From positions 1 through 41,050 of the forward strand of contig NZ_CYIG01000036.1 in NCBI RefSeq assembly GCF_001298675.1: 41,050 nucleotides of DNA. Reading direction: 5' to 3'. The DNA comes from Paenacidovorax caeni. Its GTDB lineage: Bacteria > Pseudomonadota > Gammaproteobacteria > Burkholderiales > Burkholderiaceae_C. Positions 16,900 through 24,524 of this stretch are shown here, one piece after another (within the stretch, counting starts at the first letter, position 1; the number at the start of each line of letters is the position of its first letter). The notes beneath the pieces were generated by a model. It was not told the DNA's origin. It saw nothing but the letters and a program-made list of their open reading frames with translations, and made no database searches. The position numbers were made by a program, and so were the translations under genes.

Positions 16900-17325
16900 T
16901 TACTGGCCCTGGATGGCGCTGAGCATGGTCTTGGAATTGCCGTTGATGAAGCGCAGCGTGGCCTCGTAGCGCACGGCGTTGTCCACGAAGTTGGCACGCT
17001 CACGGTCCATGTCCACGGTGTTCTTGTCCAGGCTGGGCTGGGTCTGCACCCCGTAGCCCAGGGCGCCAGGTTGTTCGCCACTGCGCGCCGCGGGCAGGGG
17101 AATGTGCCCGGCGTGGCTGGTGCCGTCGGTGCCCAGCTTCTGCTGCACCAGCGTCGTGCCGCCATCGGTGGCGGCACGCAGGGCGTCGGCGAACTGGAAG
17201 TCGCGCGCCACGTAGCCCGGGGTGTCAGCGTTGGCGATGTTGCTGGCGATGACGCGCTGGCGCTCGGCGCGCAGCATCAGCGCGTTGCCGTGGAAATCCA
17301 GCCGTTGCGTCATCTTGTCGAGCAT
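16900..17325 (-). CDS. flgB: Proximal rod protein FlgB
   Basis: The 141-residue rod protein has the family N-terminus (LDFHGNALMLRAERQRVIAS then NIANADTPGYVARDFQFADAL) and the C-terminal block NTVDMDRERANFVDNAVRYE followed by FINGNSKTMLSAIQG. It is the first gene of the minus-strand flgBCDEFGH operon. A weak AGAGG ribosome-binding site precedes the ATG. The 178-base gap to the divergent flgA should hold the class II flagellar promoters, though I cannot place the boxes. Confidence 0.96.
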   Translation of the reverse strand: MLDKMTQRLDFHGNALMLRAERQRVIASNIANADTPGYVARDFQFADALRAATDGGTTLVQQKLGTDGTSHAGHIPLPAARSGEQPGALGYGVQTQPSLDKNTVDMDRERANFVDNAVRYEATLRFINGNSKTMLSAIQGQ

Positions 17326-17503
17326 GGGGGCCTCTGGTGGGGAAAAGCCGGGGGGCTATGGGTCGTGCAGCGATTATGAAAATGCGCCCTGATTTCTAAA
17401 GCCCGAAGAAGCCAGGTTTGGGTGCGCAATTCCCGGCATGGCAGCGCGGCGGCCGGGCCTACAGTGCATGCGTTGAATTGGCCCTGCGCTGCAGGAGGCG
17501 CTC

Positions 17504-18253
17504 ATGATTTCCACTCTTTCTTCACCTTGGTCCTGGCTGCGCCGCGCGCTGCCCGGCATGGCGCTGGGTGTGGCCCTGGGCGCTTTCGCGCAAGTACCGG
17601 CGTCGACGCCCGGGGATTCGCTGGCCGACATCGGCCCGCTGACGCAGCGCTGGCTCGACGATGCGCTGCAGCGCGTGCAGGCGGGTGGATCGGCGCTGCG
17701 CATGGAGGTGGTGGTCGGTACCCTCGATCCGCGCCTGCGCCTGGCGCCGTGTGCGCGCGTTGAACCTTACCTGCCTGCCGGGGCGCGTCTGTGGGGGCGC
17801 ACGCGCCTGGGGTTGCGCTGCGTTGAGGGCCAGGTGCAATGGAATGTATTCCTCCCCGTGACCATCAAGGCTTGGGGCCCTGCCTGGGTGCTGGCGGGCA
17901 ACGTGCAATCGGGCAAAGTGCTGACGGCGGCTGATGCCGTGCAGGATGAGGTGGACTGGGCGGCCGAAAGCGCAGCCGTCCTGGCGAACCAGGAGTCCTG
18001 GGTCGGGCAGGTGGCATCGCGCCAGTTGCTCGCCGGCCAGGCGCTGCGCCAGTCGATGGTGCGCCCGCCCGAGCTGTTCCGTGCAGGCGCCCAGGTGCGC
18101 GTGGTGGCACAGGGTGCGGGTTATGTCATCACGTCTGCGGGGCAGGCCCTGAGTTCCGGGGCTGCGGGGCAGGCAGTGCGTGTACGCATGGACAACGGCC
18201 GTATCATTAGTGGTACCGTGTCCGAGGACGGCGCCGTGGAAGTGGCGCTGTAG
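17504..18253 (+). CDS. flgA: P-ring assembly chaperone FlgA
   Basis: The 249-residue periplasmic protein has a signal peptide (RRALPGMALGVALGAFAQ), a mid-domain VLTAADAVQDEVDWAAE, and a C-terminal SAF-like region with GQALRQSMVRPPELFRAGAQ and VRVVAQGAGYVITSAG, ending GAAGQAVRVRMDNGRIISG, typical of FlgA. It helps FlgI form the P-ring. The AGGAGG ribosome-binding site lies six bases before the ATG at 17504. It diverges from flgB and precedes flgM. flgI itself is not in the window. Confidence 0.94.
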   Translation: MISTLSSPWSWLRRALPGMALGVALGAFAQVPASTPGDSLADIGPLTQRWLDDALQRVQAGGSALRMEVVVGTLDPRLRLAPCARVEPYLPAGARLWGRTRLGLRCVEGQVQWNVFLPVTIKAWGPAWVLAGNVQSGKVLTAADAVQDEVDWAAESAAVLANQESWVGQVASRQLLAGQALRQSMVRPPELFRAGAQVRVVAQGAGYVITSAGQALSSGAAGQAVRVRMDNGRIISGTVSEDGAVEVAL

Positions 18254-18292
18254 CCTGCTGCGGCAGTTTGCAAAAAAAGTTCCAAAAAAACC

Positions 18293-18319
18293 TAAAGTCT
18301 GGGAACGAGCCGCCGAAAA
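18293..18319 (+). promoter_or_regulatory. Sigma-28 (FliA) promoter of flgM
   Basis: TAAAGTCT (18293-18300), an 11-base spacer and GCCGAAAA (18312-18319) match the FliA consensus TAAAGTTT-N11-GCCGATAA at 14 of 16 positions with exact spacing. It lies 45 bases before the flgM start. This makes the anti-sigma gene a target of the sigma factor it inhibits, as in other flagellated Gammaproteobacteria and Betaproteobacteria. Confidence 0.9.
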
Positions 18320-18364
18320 CATGGACACGCAGCCTCCTGTCCACTGGAGGCGATGGAGAGAACC

Positions 18365-18679
18365 ATGAAAATAGGTCAGCACCCAGAAGTCGCCAATGCG
18401 CTGTCGCAGCCTGCCAAGCAGCAGGCCAAGGCCGCCGCGCCTGCGGCACAAGCCGTTGCCCAAAGCACTGTGGCAACGAGCAATGGTGCGCCGGTCACGT
18501 TCTCGAACGCGACGCGTAGCCTTGACTCTGCTGCTCGCGCCCAGGGCGACTTCGACGCGGGGAAAGTCAAGGCCATGCGCGAAGCCATTCAGAACGGCAC
18601 GTTCAAGGTCAATCCCGAAGCGATTGCTGACAAGATGCTGGCCAACGCCCAGGAAGTGTTCGCGCGCGTGCACAACTGA
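18365..18679 (+). CDS. flgM: Anti-sigma-28 factor FlgM
   Basis: The 104-residue protein binds FliA and blocks late flagellar genes until the hook is complete, when FlgM is exported. The N-terminus MKIGQHPEVANALSQ fits the short disordered region; the C-terminal FDAGKVKAMREAIQNGTFKV followed by NPEAIADKMLANAQEVF is the sigma-binding helical part, with the conserved KV..IR..I..G.Y.V-like pattern. The ATG at 18365 has GGAGAG upstream; an in-frame ATG at 18353 is less likely. It is driven by a sigma-28 promoter and followed by flgN. Confidence 0.93.
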   Translation: MKIGQHPEVANALSQPAKQQAKAAAPAAQAVAQSTVATSNGAPVTFSNATRSLDSAARAQGDFDAGKVKAMREAIQNGTFKVNPEAIADKMLANAQEVFARVHN

Positions 18680-18743
18680 AGGCACCCGCTTCCATCGGCT
18701 CTTTCCCTCTCTCTTTCCCTTTCTCTCCTGAGCAGGCACGGCG

Positions 18744-19091
18744 ATGACCTTCCAAGCCATCCTGGCCGCTGCCGAGGAAAAAGTACAGGCCGCCTCCGAT
18801 GCCCTGCTGGCGGCCGACCCCCTGAAGCTGGAGCAGTGCAGCGGTTTGCTGCGTGATGCCGCTGCAGCGCTGGCGCAGTTGGCGCAGCGCCAGGGCGCGC
18901 AGGCCATGGACGCCGCGAGCGTGCAGCGTATCCAGGCCCTGGGTACGCGCTTGGCGCTGGTGCGTGACCAACTGGCGCGCGTGGCCGCACTGGCCGACCG
19001 CCAGGCCGCCACCGTGCTGCCCCCGGTCGAGCCCTCTACCTACGGCAGCCCCAAGGGCAGCGCCGCGCGCATCTACCGCGCCGCCGGCTGA
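18744..19091 (+). CDS. flgN: Flagellar export chaperone FlgN
   Basis: The 115-residue, largely helical, alanine- and glutamine-rich protein follows flgM by 64 bases, the standard place of flgN, whose product keeps the hook-filament junction proteins FlgK and FlgL export-ready. Sequence similarity within FlgN is low; support comes from size, helical heptads (EEKVQAASDALLAAD; QRIQALGTRLALVRDQLARV) and gene order. The C-terminal proline/serine tail (TYGSPKGSAARIYRAAG) is compatible with the substrate-binding end. No other identity fits better. Confidence 0.82.
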   Translation: MTFQAILAAAEEKVQAASDALLAADPLKLEQCSGLLRDAAAALAQLAQRQGAQAMDAASVQRIQALGTRLALVRDQLARVAALADRQAATVLPPVEPSTYGSPKGSAARIYRAAG

Positions 19092-19099
19092 TTGCTCCC

Positions 19100-19150
19100 A
19101 AAAACATAGCTGCCAGCGCTTTCTACATAAGCGCTAGAGCCATTTTTTCC
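19100..19150. repeat. Palindromic repeat copy 4, likely flgN terminator
   Basis: ATAGCTGCCAGCGCTT, a seven-base loop, AAGCGCTAGAGCC and ATTTTTTCC form a hairpin (AGCGCTT/AAGCGCT) followed by a T-run. It carries the core of the dispersed repeat family and follows flgN by about ten bases. Confidence 0.65.
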
Positions 19151-19245
19151 TTGTATTCCGCTTGAACCCATGGCGCAGCCCATGCAACCGGCGCGCCCTA
19201 GGCCAGCAGACGCCGCGCAAGGGCCGCCCCGCCGCGCTGGCATCG

Positions 19246-19310
19246 TCCCTCTGCCCGCCACGCGCAGCGTGGCGAGAGCGGGGGGAAGCCGCGCAGCGGC
19301 TCAGGGGGGT
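19246..19310. repeat. GC-rich double dyad element
   Basis: Two short perfect dyads, CCACGC-GCA-GCGTGG (19258-19272) and GCCGC-GCA-GCGGC (19288-19300), are set between C-rich and G-rich flanks ending GGGGGG. The layout resembles extragenic REP-like elements. It lies in the 225-base gap between the convergent flgN and fliA genes. No other copy was seen in this window. Confidence 0.5.
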
Positions 19311-19316
19311 GTTCTC

Positions 19317-20033
19317 TCAATGCGCCCGCATCTTGGTGCGCAGGCGGGCGACGGCTTGGCTGTGTAGCTGGCACACGCGCGATTCGGTCACCCCGAGCAC
19401 GGCGGCGATCTCTTTCAGGTTCATGTCGTGCTCGTAGTACATGCCCATGATGTGCTGCTCGCGCTCCGGCAAGGCCTGGATGGCGCGCACCAGCGCATCG
19501 CGCAGGCGCTGGTCCCGTAGCATGGCCAGCGGGTCGGCACTGGCGTCGGCCACGTGGCGGTCGAGAAAACCCTCGTCGCCATCGTCATGGTGCATGTCTT
19601 CGAGGTAGACGAGCTGGGTGCCTCGCACTTTGCCCAACAGGCTCTGGTAGTCCTCCAGGCTCATGCCCAGCTCGGCGGCGATCTCGGACTCCAGCGGGCT
19701 GCGCCCGAGCCGCTGCTCGACGCGGTGCAAGGCCTGCTCGATGTCTTTCTGGCTCTTGCGCGAGCTGCGGCTCATCCAGTCGCTGTCACGCAGCTCGTCC
19801 AGCATGGCGCCGCGGATGCGCTGGGTGGCAAAGGTTTCGAACTGCACGCCCTGTGCCGCCTGGTAGCGCGACAGGGCTTCTGCCAGGCCGATCATGCCGA
19901 CCTGGATCAGATCATCAAGCTCCACGTTGGGCGGCAGCTTGGCGATCATGTGGTGCGCAATGCGCCGCACCAGCGGTACATGCTGGCGCAGCAGAGCATC
20001 GCGGTCGAGCTGGCCTTTGGCGGTGTACATCAC
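19317..20033 (-). CDS. fliA: Flagellar sigma factor FliA (sigma-28)
   Basis: The 238-residue sigma factor directs RNA polymerase to late flagellar and chemotaxis promoters. Region 2 is seen as LVRRIAHHMIAKLPPNVELD followed by DLIQVGMIGLAEALSRY and FETFATQRIRGAMLDELR; region 3 as RVEQRLGRSPLESEIAAEL; region 4 as LPEREQHIMGMYYEHDMNLK with the helix-turn-helix EIAAVLGVTESRVCQLHSQ. The two first codons are both Met, so the start may be 20033 or 20030. The gene is last in the flhB-flhA-flhF-flhG-fliA block, four bases after the flhG-like stop. FlgM, its inhibitor, is encoded nearby on the other strand. Confidence 0.96.
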   Translation of the reverse strand: MMYTAKGQLDRDALLRQHVPLVRRIAHHMIAKLPPNVELDDLIQVGMIGLAEALSRYQAAQGVQFETFATQRIRGAMLDELRDSDWMSRSSRKSQKDIEQALHRVEQRLGRSPLESEIAAELGMSLEDYQSLLGKVRGTQLVYLEDMHHDDGDEGFLDRHVADASADPLAMLRDQRLRDALVRAIQALPEREQHIMGMYYEHDMNLKEIAAVLGVTESRVCQLHSQAVARLRTKMRAH

Positions 20034-20036
20034 GAA

Positions 20037-20813
20037 TCAGTGGCTCCGAACGAAGGGTGCGGTGGCCGGTGCAAGACTGGCATACAGCGGCGGCATGGCC
20101 ACCGCTTCTTCGATGGTGCCTGCGTTCTCCAGCAGTTGCAAGGCCATGCGCTGCAGATCCTGGGGGTTATCCGCATCCACGACCAACCCCTGCTGCGCCA
20201 GGCCCAGGTAGTCGGCCGCACAACGTTGCAGCGTGGCGATCTGTGTGCGCGCCTGGCGCTGCTGTGCCGGGCTGTCGCCGCGCACCAGGGCGCAGACCTG
20301 GCTGCTTAGACCCGCTTGCACCGCCAGTTGCTTGATGTGCCGGTAGGCCTGCTGCGTGCCCGTGGTGCCCGGTGTGGTCAGGATCAGGGGCACGCTGGTG
20401 TGCTGGGGTAGCAGCTCCGCCAATTGGTGCACAGGGGCGTGCAGCAGCACCAGCGCATAGGCACGGAACATGGGGTGCAGCGGTGCCAGGGGCGCGGTGT
20501 CCGGCAGGCGTAGCAGGCCGCGCGCTGCGGGCAGCACGGCTACGCAGGCGCCGTCGCCATGCAGGGGGCCGGGGGGCGCGCGCCAGCTGTCCTGCTCCAG
20601 CAGCTGCTCCAGGCCCGGAGCGTGTGTGCTTTCCACCGCGCAGCCATCAAGCACGATGGTGGGGTAGCCCAGGCGCTGCAGTTGCTCGCACAGCAGCCAC
20701 AGTACCTGCAGGCCGAGCGCATCCGGCGCGCTGCCCACCGCAGCGAAGCGCAGCGCCTCGGCGGGGGCGCGGTGCAGCAGGCCCATGCCTTGGTGCATGC
20801 CGCGTTCAAGCAT
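20037..20813 (-). CDS. flhG: FlhG-position MinD/ParA-like protein without P-loop
   Basis: The gene lies between flhF and fliA, overlapping flhF by eight bases, where the MinD-like ATPase FlhG (FleN) normally lies. Its 258 residues keep a helical N-terminus, HQGMGLLHR, that resembles the FlhF-activating DQAxxLR peptide of FlhG. Then comes a Rossmann-like segment, RFAAVGSAPDALGLQVLW, and YPTIVLDGCAVES. The Walker A motif (KGGVGKT) expected at this point is missing: only GSAPDALG is present. Later parts (ALVLLHAPVHQLAELLPQHT) have the topology of the family. It is probably a non-ATPase relative that may still act on FlhF. The gene symbol is by position. Confidence 0.65.
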   Translation of the reverse strand: MLERGMHQGMGLLHRAPAEALRFAAVGSAPDALGLQVLWLLCEQLQRLGYPTIVLDGCAVESTHAPGLEQLLEQDSWRAPPGPLHGDGACVAVLPAARGLLRLPDTAPLAPLHPMFRAYALVLLHAPVHQLAELLPQHTSVPLILTTPGTTGTQQAYRHIKQLAVQAGLSSQVCALVRGDSPAQQRQARTQIATLQRCAADYLGLAQQGLVVDADNPQDLQRMALQLLENAGTIEEAVAMPPLYASLAPATAPFVRSH

Positions 20814-22434
20814 GCTGCGACCCGGGCGAGAAGAAGAAATTCAGCTCCATGGCCTTGGGGTCGAACGCCGACTTGGCCGGCGCGCGCATGGACTGCTGGA
20901 TGAGCTGGTGCGCGTTGGCGGCTTCCCAGTCCTCGGGTACGCGCTGGCCGTTGGTCACACCGCGCAGCAGCGTCTGGTGGCGGATCAGTGCGTCCATGGC
21001 GGGGCCGAGCTTCACGGCCTCGTCGATCTTCGACAGGATGGCTTGCTGTGGCGCGCCGCTGGTCTTGAAGGCGTCGAGCACGTCGTCCAGCGTATCGCCG
21101 TGGCAGCCGGCGTTGAGCACCAGCAGGCGCTGCACGCCGGGCAGGTCGAGCACTTCTTCCATCTCGCGCTTGCGCGGATCGCGCGGAGCCACGCCGGTGG
21201 TGTCGATCAGCACCATCTTCTTGCCGACCAGCAGGCCCAGCAGGTCTTGCAGGGCTGCGCGATCGTGGGCCAAGTGGGCCACCACGCCGAGCATGCGGCC
21301 GAAGCTGCGCAGTTGCTCATGCGCACCCACGCGGTAGGTGTCCAGCGTGATCAGGCCGACGCTGCCCGGGCCGTACTGGCGCGCGCACATTGCGGCGAGC
21401 TTGGCCGTGGTCGTGGTCTTGCCTACGCCTGTGGCGCCCACCAGGGCGAAGATGCCGCCCTCCTCGTACAAGGGCTCCATGCGCGCGTCGGTCTTGAGGT
21501 TGCGCTCCAGCACTTCCATGAGCCAGCGCACGGCGTCGGCGGCCGACAGGTCTTCGGGCAGGCGTTCCAGAATGGCGCGCGACAGCGCCGGGGAGTAGCC
21601 CGCGCGAATCAGCTTGAGCATCAGGTTCGACTGGATCGGGTCTTGCCGCGCCTGGCCCAGCCAGGACAGGGTGTTGAAGCGATCTTCAATCAGCTCCTTC
21701 ATGGCCTGCAGCTCATTCATCAGCCCTTGTTGGCTGATGGCAGGCTCGGTGCGACGGCGCGGCTCCTCGGGCAGGTCCATCGGAATGCTGCGCAGCGGAT
21801 TGTGGCGTGCCACCACCGGCGCGGCGGCTACCGGGCGTGGTTCATGCACCGGCGCGGGGTCGCGCAGGGGCTCACGGGCGATGAATTCCGGCTCGCGCGC
21901 GCTCGGACGCTCGGGCGCGAACTCGCGCGCACGGGGCTGCGGCTCGGGGGCGAAACCGCGCGTATGTTCAGGCTGGGAGTCGCGCGCACGCTCGGCAAAG
22001 GTCGGCAGGCGCTCCGGCAGGACGGGCTCGGCCTTTGCCGTCGGCGGGGTGCCGTGCATGGCTTCGTGGCGGCGGCGCAGCATGCGCTCGCGCACGTAGT
22101 CCTGGAACGACAGGGTGCTCATGGCCAACTGCTCGGTGTCGGCCTCGACGCTACGGCGTGCGGGCGCCGGGGAGGGCGTGGGCTCGGAGCGCGTGCTCGG
22201 TGTGGGCGCGGTGCGGCGTGGTTCCTCGCTGGTCTGCATGGGTTGCAATGCGGGCCGTGCAGAGGGTGCGCTGTCCTGGTCGAGCGCATGCAGCGTGTCT
22301 TCCGCGGTGGCAACGACCTCCACGCCATTGGCGGTGGCGCGGTTGGACAGAATTAAGGTGCCGTCGCCGAAGGCCATGCGGGCTTTGGCCAGGGCCTCAC
22401 GCGAGGTCGCGGCGTGGAAGCGTTTGATGTTCAT
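20806..22434 (-). CDS. flhF: Flagellar placement SRP-type GTPase FlhF
   Basis: The 542-residue GTPase determines flagellar number and site at the pole. It begins MNIKRFHAATSREALAKARM, the FlhF B-domain. Then comes a long low-complexity region rich in Pro, Arg and Glu (about 60-230), and the N-G domain at about 240-530. P-loop GATGVGKTTTTAKLA is at about residue 333; LITLDTYRVGAHEQL, VLIDTTGVAPRD and the QAILSKIDEA motif follow as in SRP GTPases. The ATG overlaps the flhA stop as ATGA. The long spacer is longer than in most FlhF proteins. Confidence 0.95.
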   Translation of the reverse strand: MNIKRFHAATSREALAKARMAFGDGTLILSNRATANGVEVVATAEDTLHALDQDSAPSARPALQPMQTSEEPRRTAPTPSTRSEPTPSPAPARRSVEADTEQLAMSTLSFQDYVRERMLRRRHEAMHGTPPTAKAEPVLPERLPTFAERARDSQPEHTRGFAPEPQPRAREFAPERPSAREPEFIAREPLRDPAPVHEPRPVAAAPVVARHNPLRSIPMDLPEEPRRRTEPAISQQGLMNELQAMKELIEDRFNTLSWLGQARQDPIQSNLMLKLIRAGYSPALSRAILERLPEDLSAADAVRWLMEVLERNLKTDARMEPLYEEGGIFALVGATGVGKTTTTAKLAAMCARQYGPGSVGLITLDTYRVGAHEQLRSFGRMLGVVAHLAHDRAALQDLLGLLVGKKMVLIDTTGVAPRDPRKREMEEVLDLPGVQRLLVLNAGCHGDTLDDVLDAFKTSGAPQQAILSKIDEAVKLGPAMDALIRHQTLLRGVTNGQRVPEDWEAANAHQLIQQSMRAPAKSAFDPKAMELNFFFSPGSQHA

Positions 22435-24524
22435 GCTGCACCTTGAAGAATCGGGCCGATGCGGATGGTGTGGGTTTCAGGTATCTCGCTGTGCGCGAGC
22501 ACCTGCAGCCGGGGTGCGACGCGGCGCACCAGGCGGGAAATGGCGCCCCGGATGGCATCGGGCACGAGCAGGCAGGCGGGCATCCCCATCTCCTCTTGGC
22601 GCAGTGCGACTTCGGCGGCCTTTTGCGTGAGCATGTCCGCCACGCCGGGATCGAGGGAAGGGCCGTTGGCGGCATTGCCCAGGGCCTGCACCAGCAAGCG
22701 CTCCAGGCCCGGCTCGATGGCGATCACGTTGAGTTCGCGTGTGGGCCCGTAGATCTGCTGCACGATGGCGGGCGATAGCGCAATGCGCACGCGGCGCGCC
22801 AACTCCACCGGGTCTTGCGTGGCGGTGGCGTGTTCGGCCAGTGTCTCGATGATGGTGCGGATGTCGCGGATATGCACGGATTCCTCCAGCAGAAGCTGCA
22901 GCACCTTCTGGAAAGTCGTGATCGAGACCATCTTCGGTACCACCTCTTCTATGAGTTTCGGTGCCAGCCTTGCCACGTGCTCCACGAGTTGCTGCGTCTC
23001 GGTGCGCGACAGGAGCTTGGCGGCGTGAACCTGCATCAAGTGTGACAAATGGGTGGCCATCACGGTCTCGGAATCAACGACCGTGAAACCAGCCATTTGT
23101 GCCGCTTCGCGCTGGGCGCCGTCGATCCAGTGCGCTGGCAGGCCGAATGCCGGGTCGGTCGTGGGGGTGCCGATCAGCGGTGTGCTGATGCCGCCGGGGT
23201 TGATGGCCAGGAACATGCCGGGGAAGGCTTCGCCCTCGCCTACGACCACGCCGCGCAACGTGATGCGGTAGGCGCTGGGCTTGAGTTCAAGGTTGTCGCG
23301 CACATGCACGGCGGGTGGCAAGAAGCCCACCTCCTGGGCAAACTTGCGCCGCACCCCCTTGATGCGCGTGAGCAAATCGCCCTGGCGGCTCTTGTCCACC
23401 AGTGCGATCAGGCGGTAGCCCAGCTCCAGCCCCAGCAGGTCGATGGGCTGCAGGTCGTCCCAGCTGGCTTCGCCGTCGCTTGCCGGGGCCGGCGGGGCCT
23501 CGGTCTCGGTGGCGGCCGCGGCAGCCTGCTTTTCACGCTGCACCAGCAGCCAGGCGCCGTAGCCGAACAGGCTGCCCATAGCGAGGAACACCACGTGCGG
23601 CATGCCGGGGATCAGGCCCAGCAGGATCAGGATGGCTGCGGTGACGCCCAACACACGCGGCGACATGAAGAGCTGGCGCACGATCTGGCCACCCATGTCC
23701 TGCTCCTTGCCCACGCGGGAGATCACCATGGCCGCGGCCACGGAGATCAGCAGGCCGGGAATCTGCGCCACCAGTGCGTCGCCCACAGCCAGCAGGATGT
23801 AGCTGTTGGCGGCCTCGCTGGCCGACAGGCCGTGCTGCGCCATGCCGATGGCGAACCCGCCAACGATGTTGATGAGCAGGATCAAGATGCCGGCGACGGC
23901 GTCACCACGCACGAACTTGCTGGCGCCGTCCATGGAGCCGAAGAAGGCCGCTTCTTCCTGCACCTCGGCGCGGCGGCGCTTGGCCTCGTCCTCGTTGATG
24001 AGGCCAGCGTTCAGGTCGGCATCGACCGCCATCTGCTTGCCGGGCATGGCGTCCAGGGTGAAGCGCGCGGACACCTCGGCAATGCGCTCTGCGCCCTTGG
24101 TGACCACGACGAAGTTGATGACCACGAGGATGGCGAACACGATCAGGCCGACGGCGAAGTTGCCGCCGATCAGGAAGTGGCCGAAGGCCTCGATCACCGC
24201 GCCAGCAGCGCCAGGGCCGGTGTGGCCTTCCAGCAGCACCACGCGGGTGGAGGCTACGTTGAGCGACAGGCGCATCAGCGTGGTCAGCAGCAGTACCGAA
24301 GGAAAAGCAGCGAAATCCAGTGGCCGGATCATGTAGGCGGCCACCATCATCACCATCAGTGCCACAGCAATGTTCAGTGTGAAGAAGGTGTCTAGCAGCC
24401 AGGCTGGGATGGGCAGCACCATGAGTGCCAGGATGGCCACCACGAGCAGCGGGGCTGACAGGCCTTGGACCATGGCGCCGTTGCTGCTGGTCCACTGGCG
24501 CAATGCGGTCAGAGAGGTGTTCAT
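22431..24524 (-). CDS. flhA: Flagellar type III export protein FlhA
   Basis: The 697-residue protein has eight predicted membrane segments in the first half (LSAPLLVVAILALMVLPIPA, then WLLDTFFTLNIAVALMVMMV and others), the conserved FHIPEP-type loop, and the cytoplasmic domain (VHVRDNLELKPSAYRITLRG; LPAHWIDGAQREAAQMAGFT followed by VVDSETVMATHLSHLM). FlhA forms the nonameric export gate that docks chaperone-substrate complexes. Length and order match E. coli FlhA. The start overlaps the flhB stop by four bases and its stop overlaps flhF, so these are coupled. Confidence 0.97.
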   Translation of the reverse strand: MNTSLTALRQWTSSNGAMVQGLSAPLLVVAILALMVLPIPAWLLDTFFTLNIAVALMVMMVAAYMIRPLDFAAFPSVLLLTTLMRLSLNVASTRVVLLEGHTGPGAAGAVIEAFGHFLIGGNFAVGLIVFAILVVINFVVVTKGAERIAEVSARFTLDAMPGKQMAVDADLNAGLINEDEAKRRRAEVQEEAAFFGSMDGASKFVRGDAVAGILILLINIVGGFAIGMAQHGLSASEAANSYILLAVGDALVAQIPGLLISVAAAMVISRVGKEQDMGGQIVRQLFMSPRVLGVTAAILILLGLIPGMPHVVFLAMGSLFGYGAWLLVQREKQAAAAATETEAPPAPASDGEASWDDLQPIDLLGLELGYRLIALVDKSRQGDLLTRIKGVRRKFAQEVGFLPPAVHVRDNLELKPSAYRITLRGVVVGEGEAFPGMFLAINPGGISTPLIGTPTTDPAFGLPAHWIDGAQREAAQMAGFTVVDSETVMATHLSHLMQVHAAKLLSRTETQQLVEHVARLAPKLIEEVVPKMVSITTFQKVLQLLLEESVHIRDIRTIIETLAEHATATQDPVELARRVRIALSPAIVQQIYGPTRELNVIAIEPGLERLLVQALGNAANGPSLDPGVADMLTQKAAEVALRQEEMGMPACLLVPDAIRGAISRLVRRVAPRLQVLAHSEIPETHTIRIGPILQGAA

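Noticed and set aside
17450-17503. Sigma-54 promoter before flgA (TTGGCCCTGCGCTGCA)
   Set aside because: GG and GC are separated by nine rather than ten bases and the consensus is poor.
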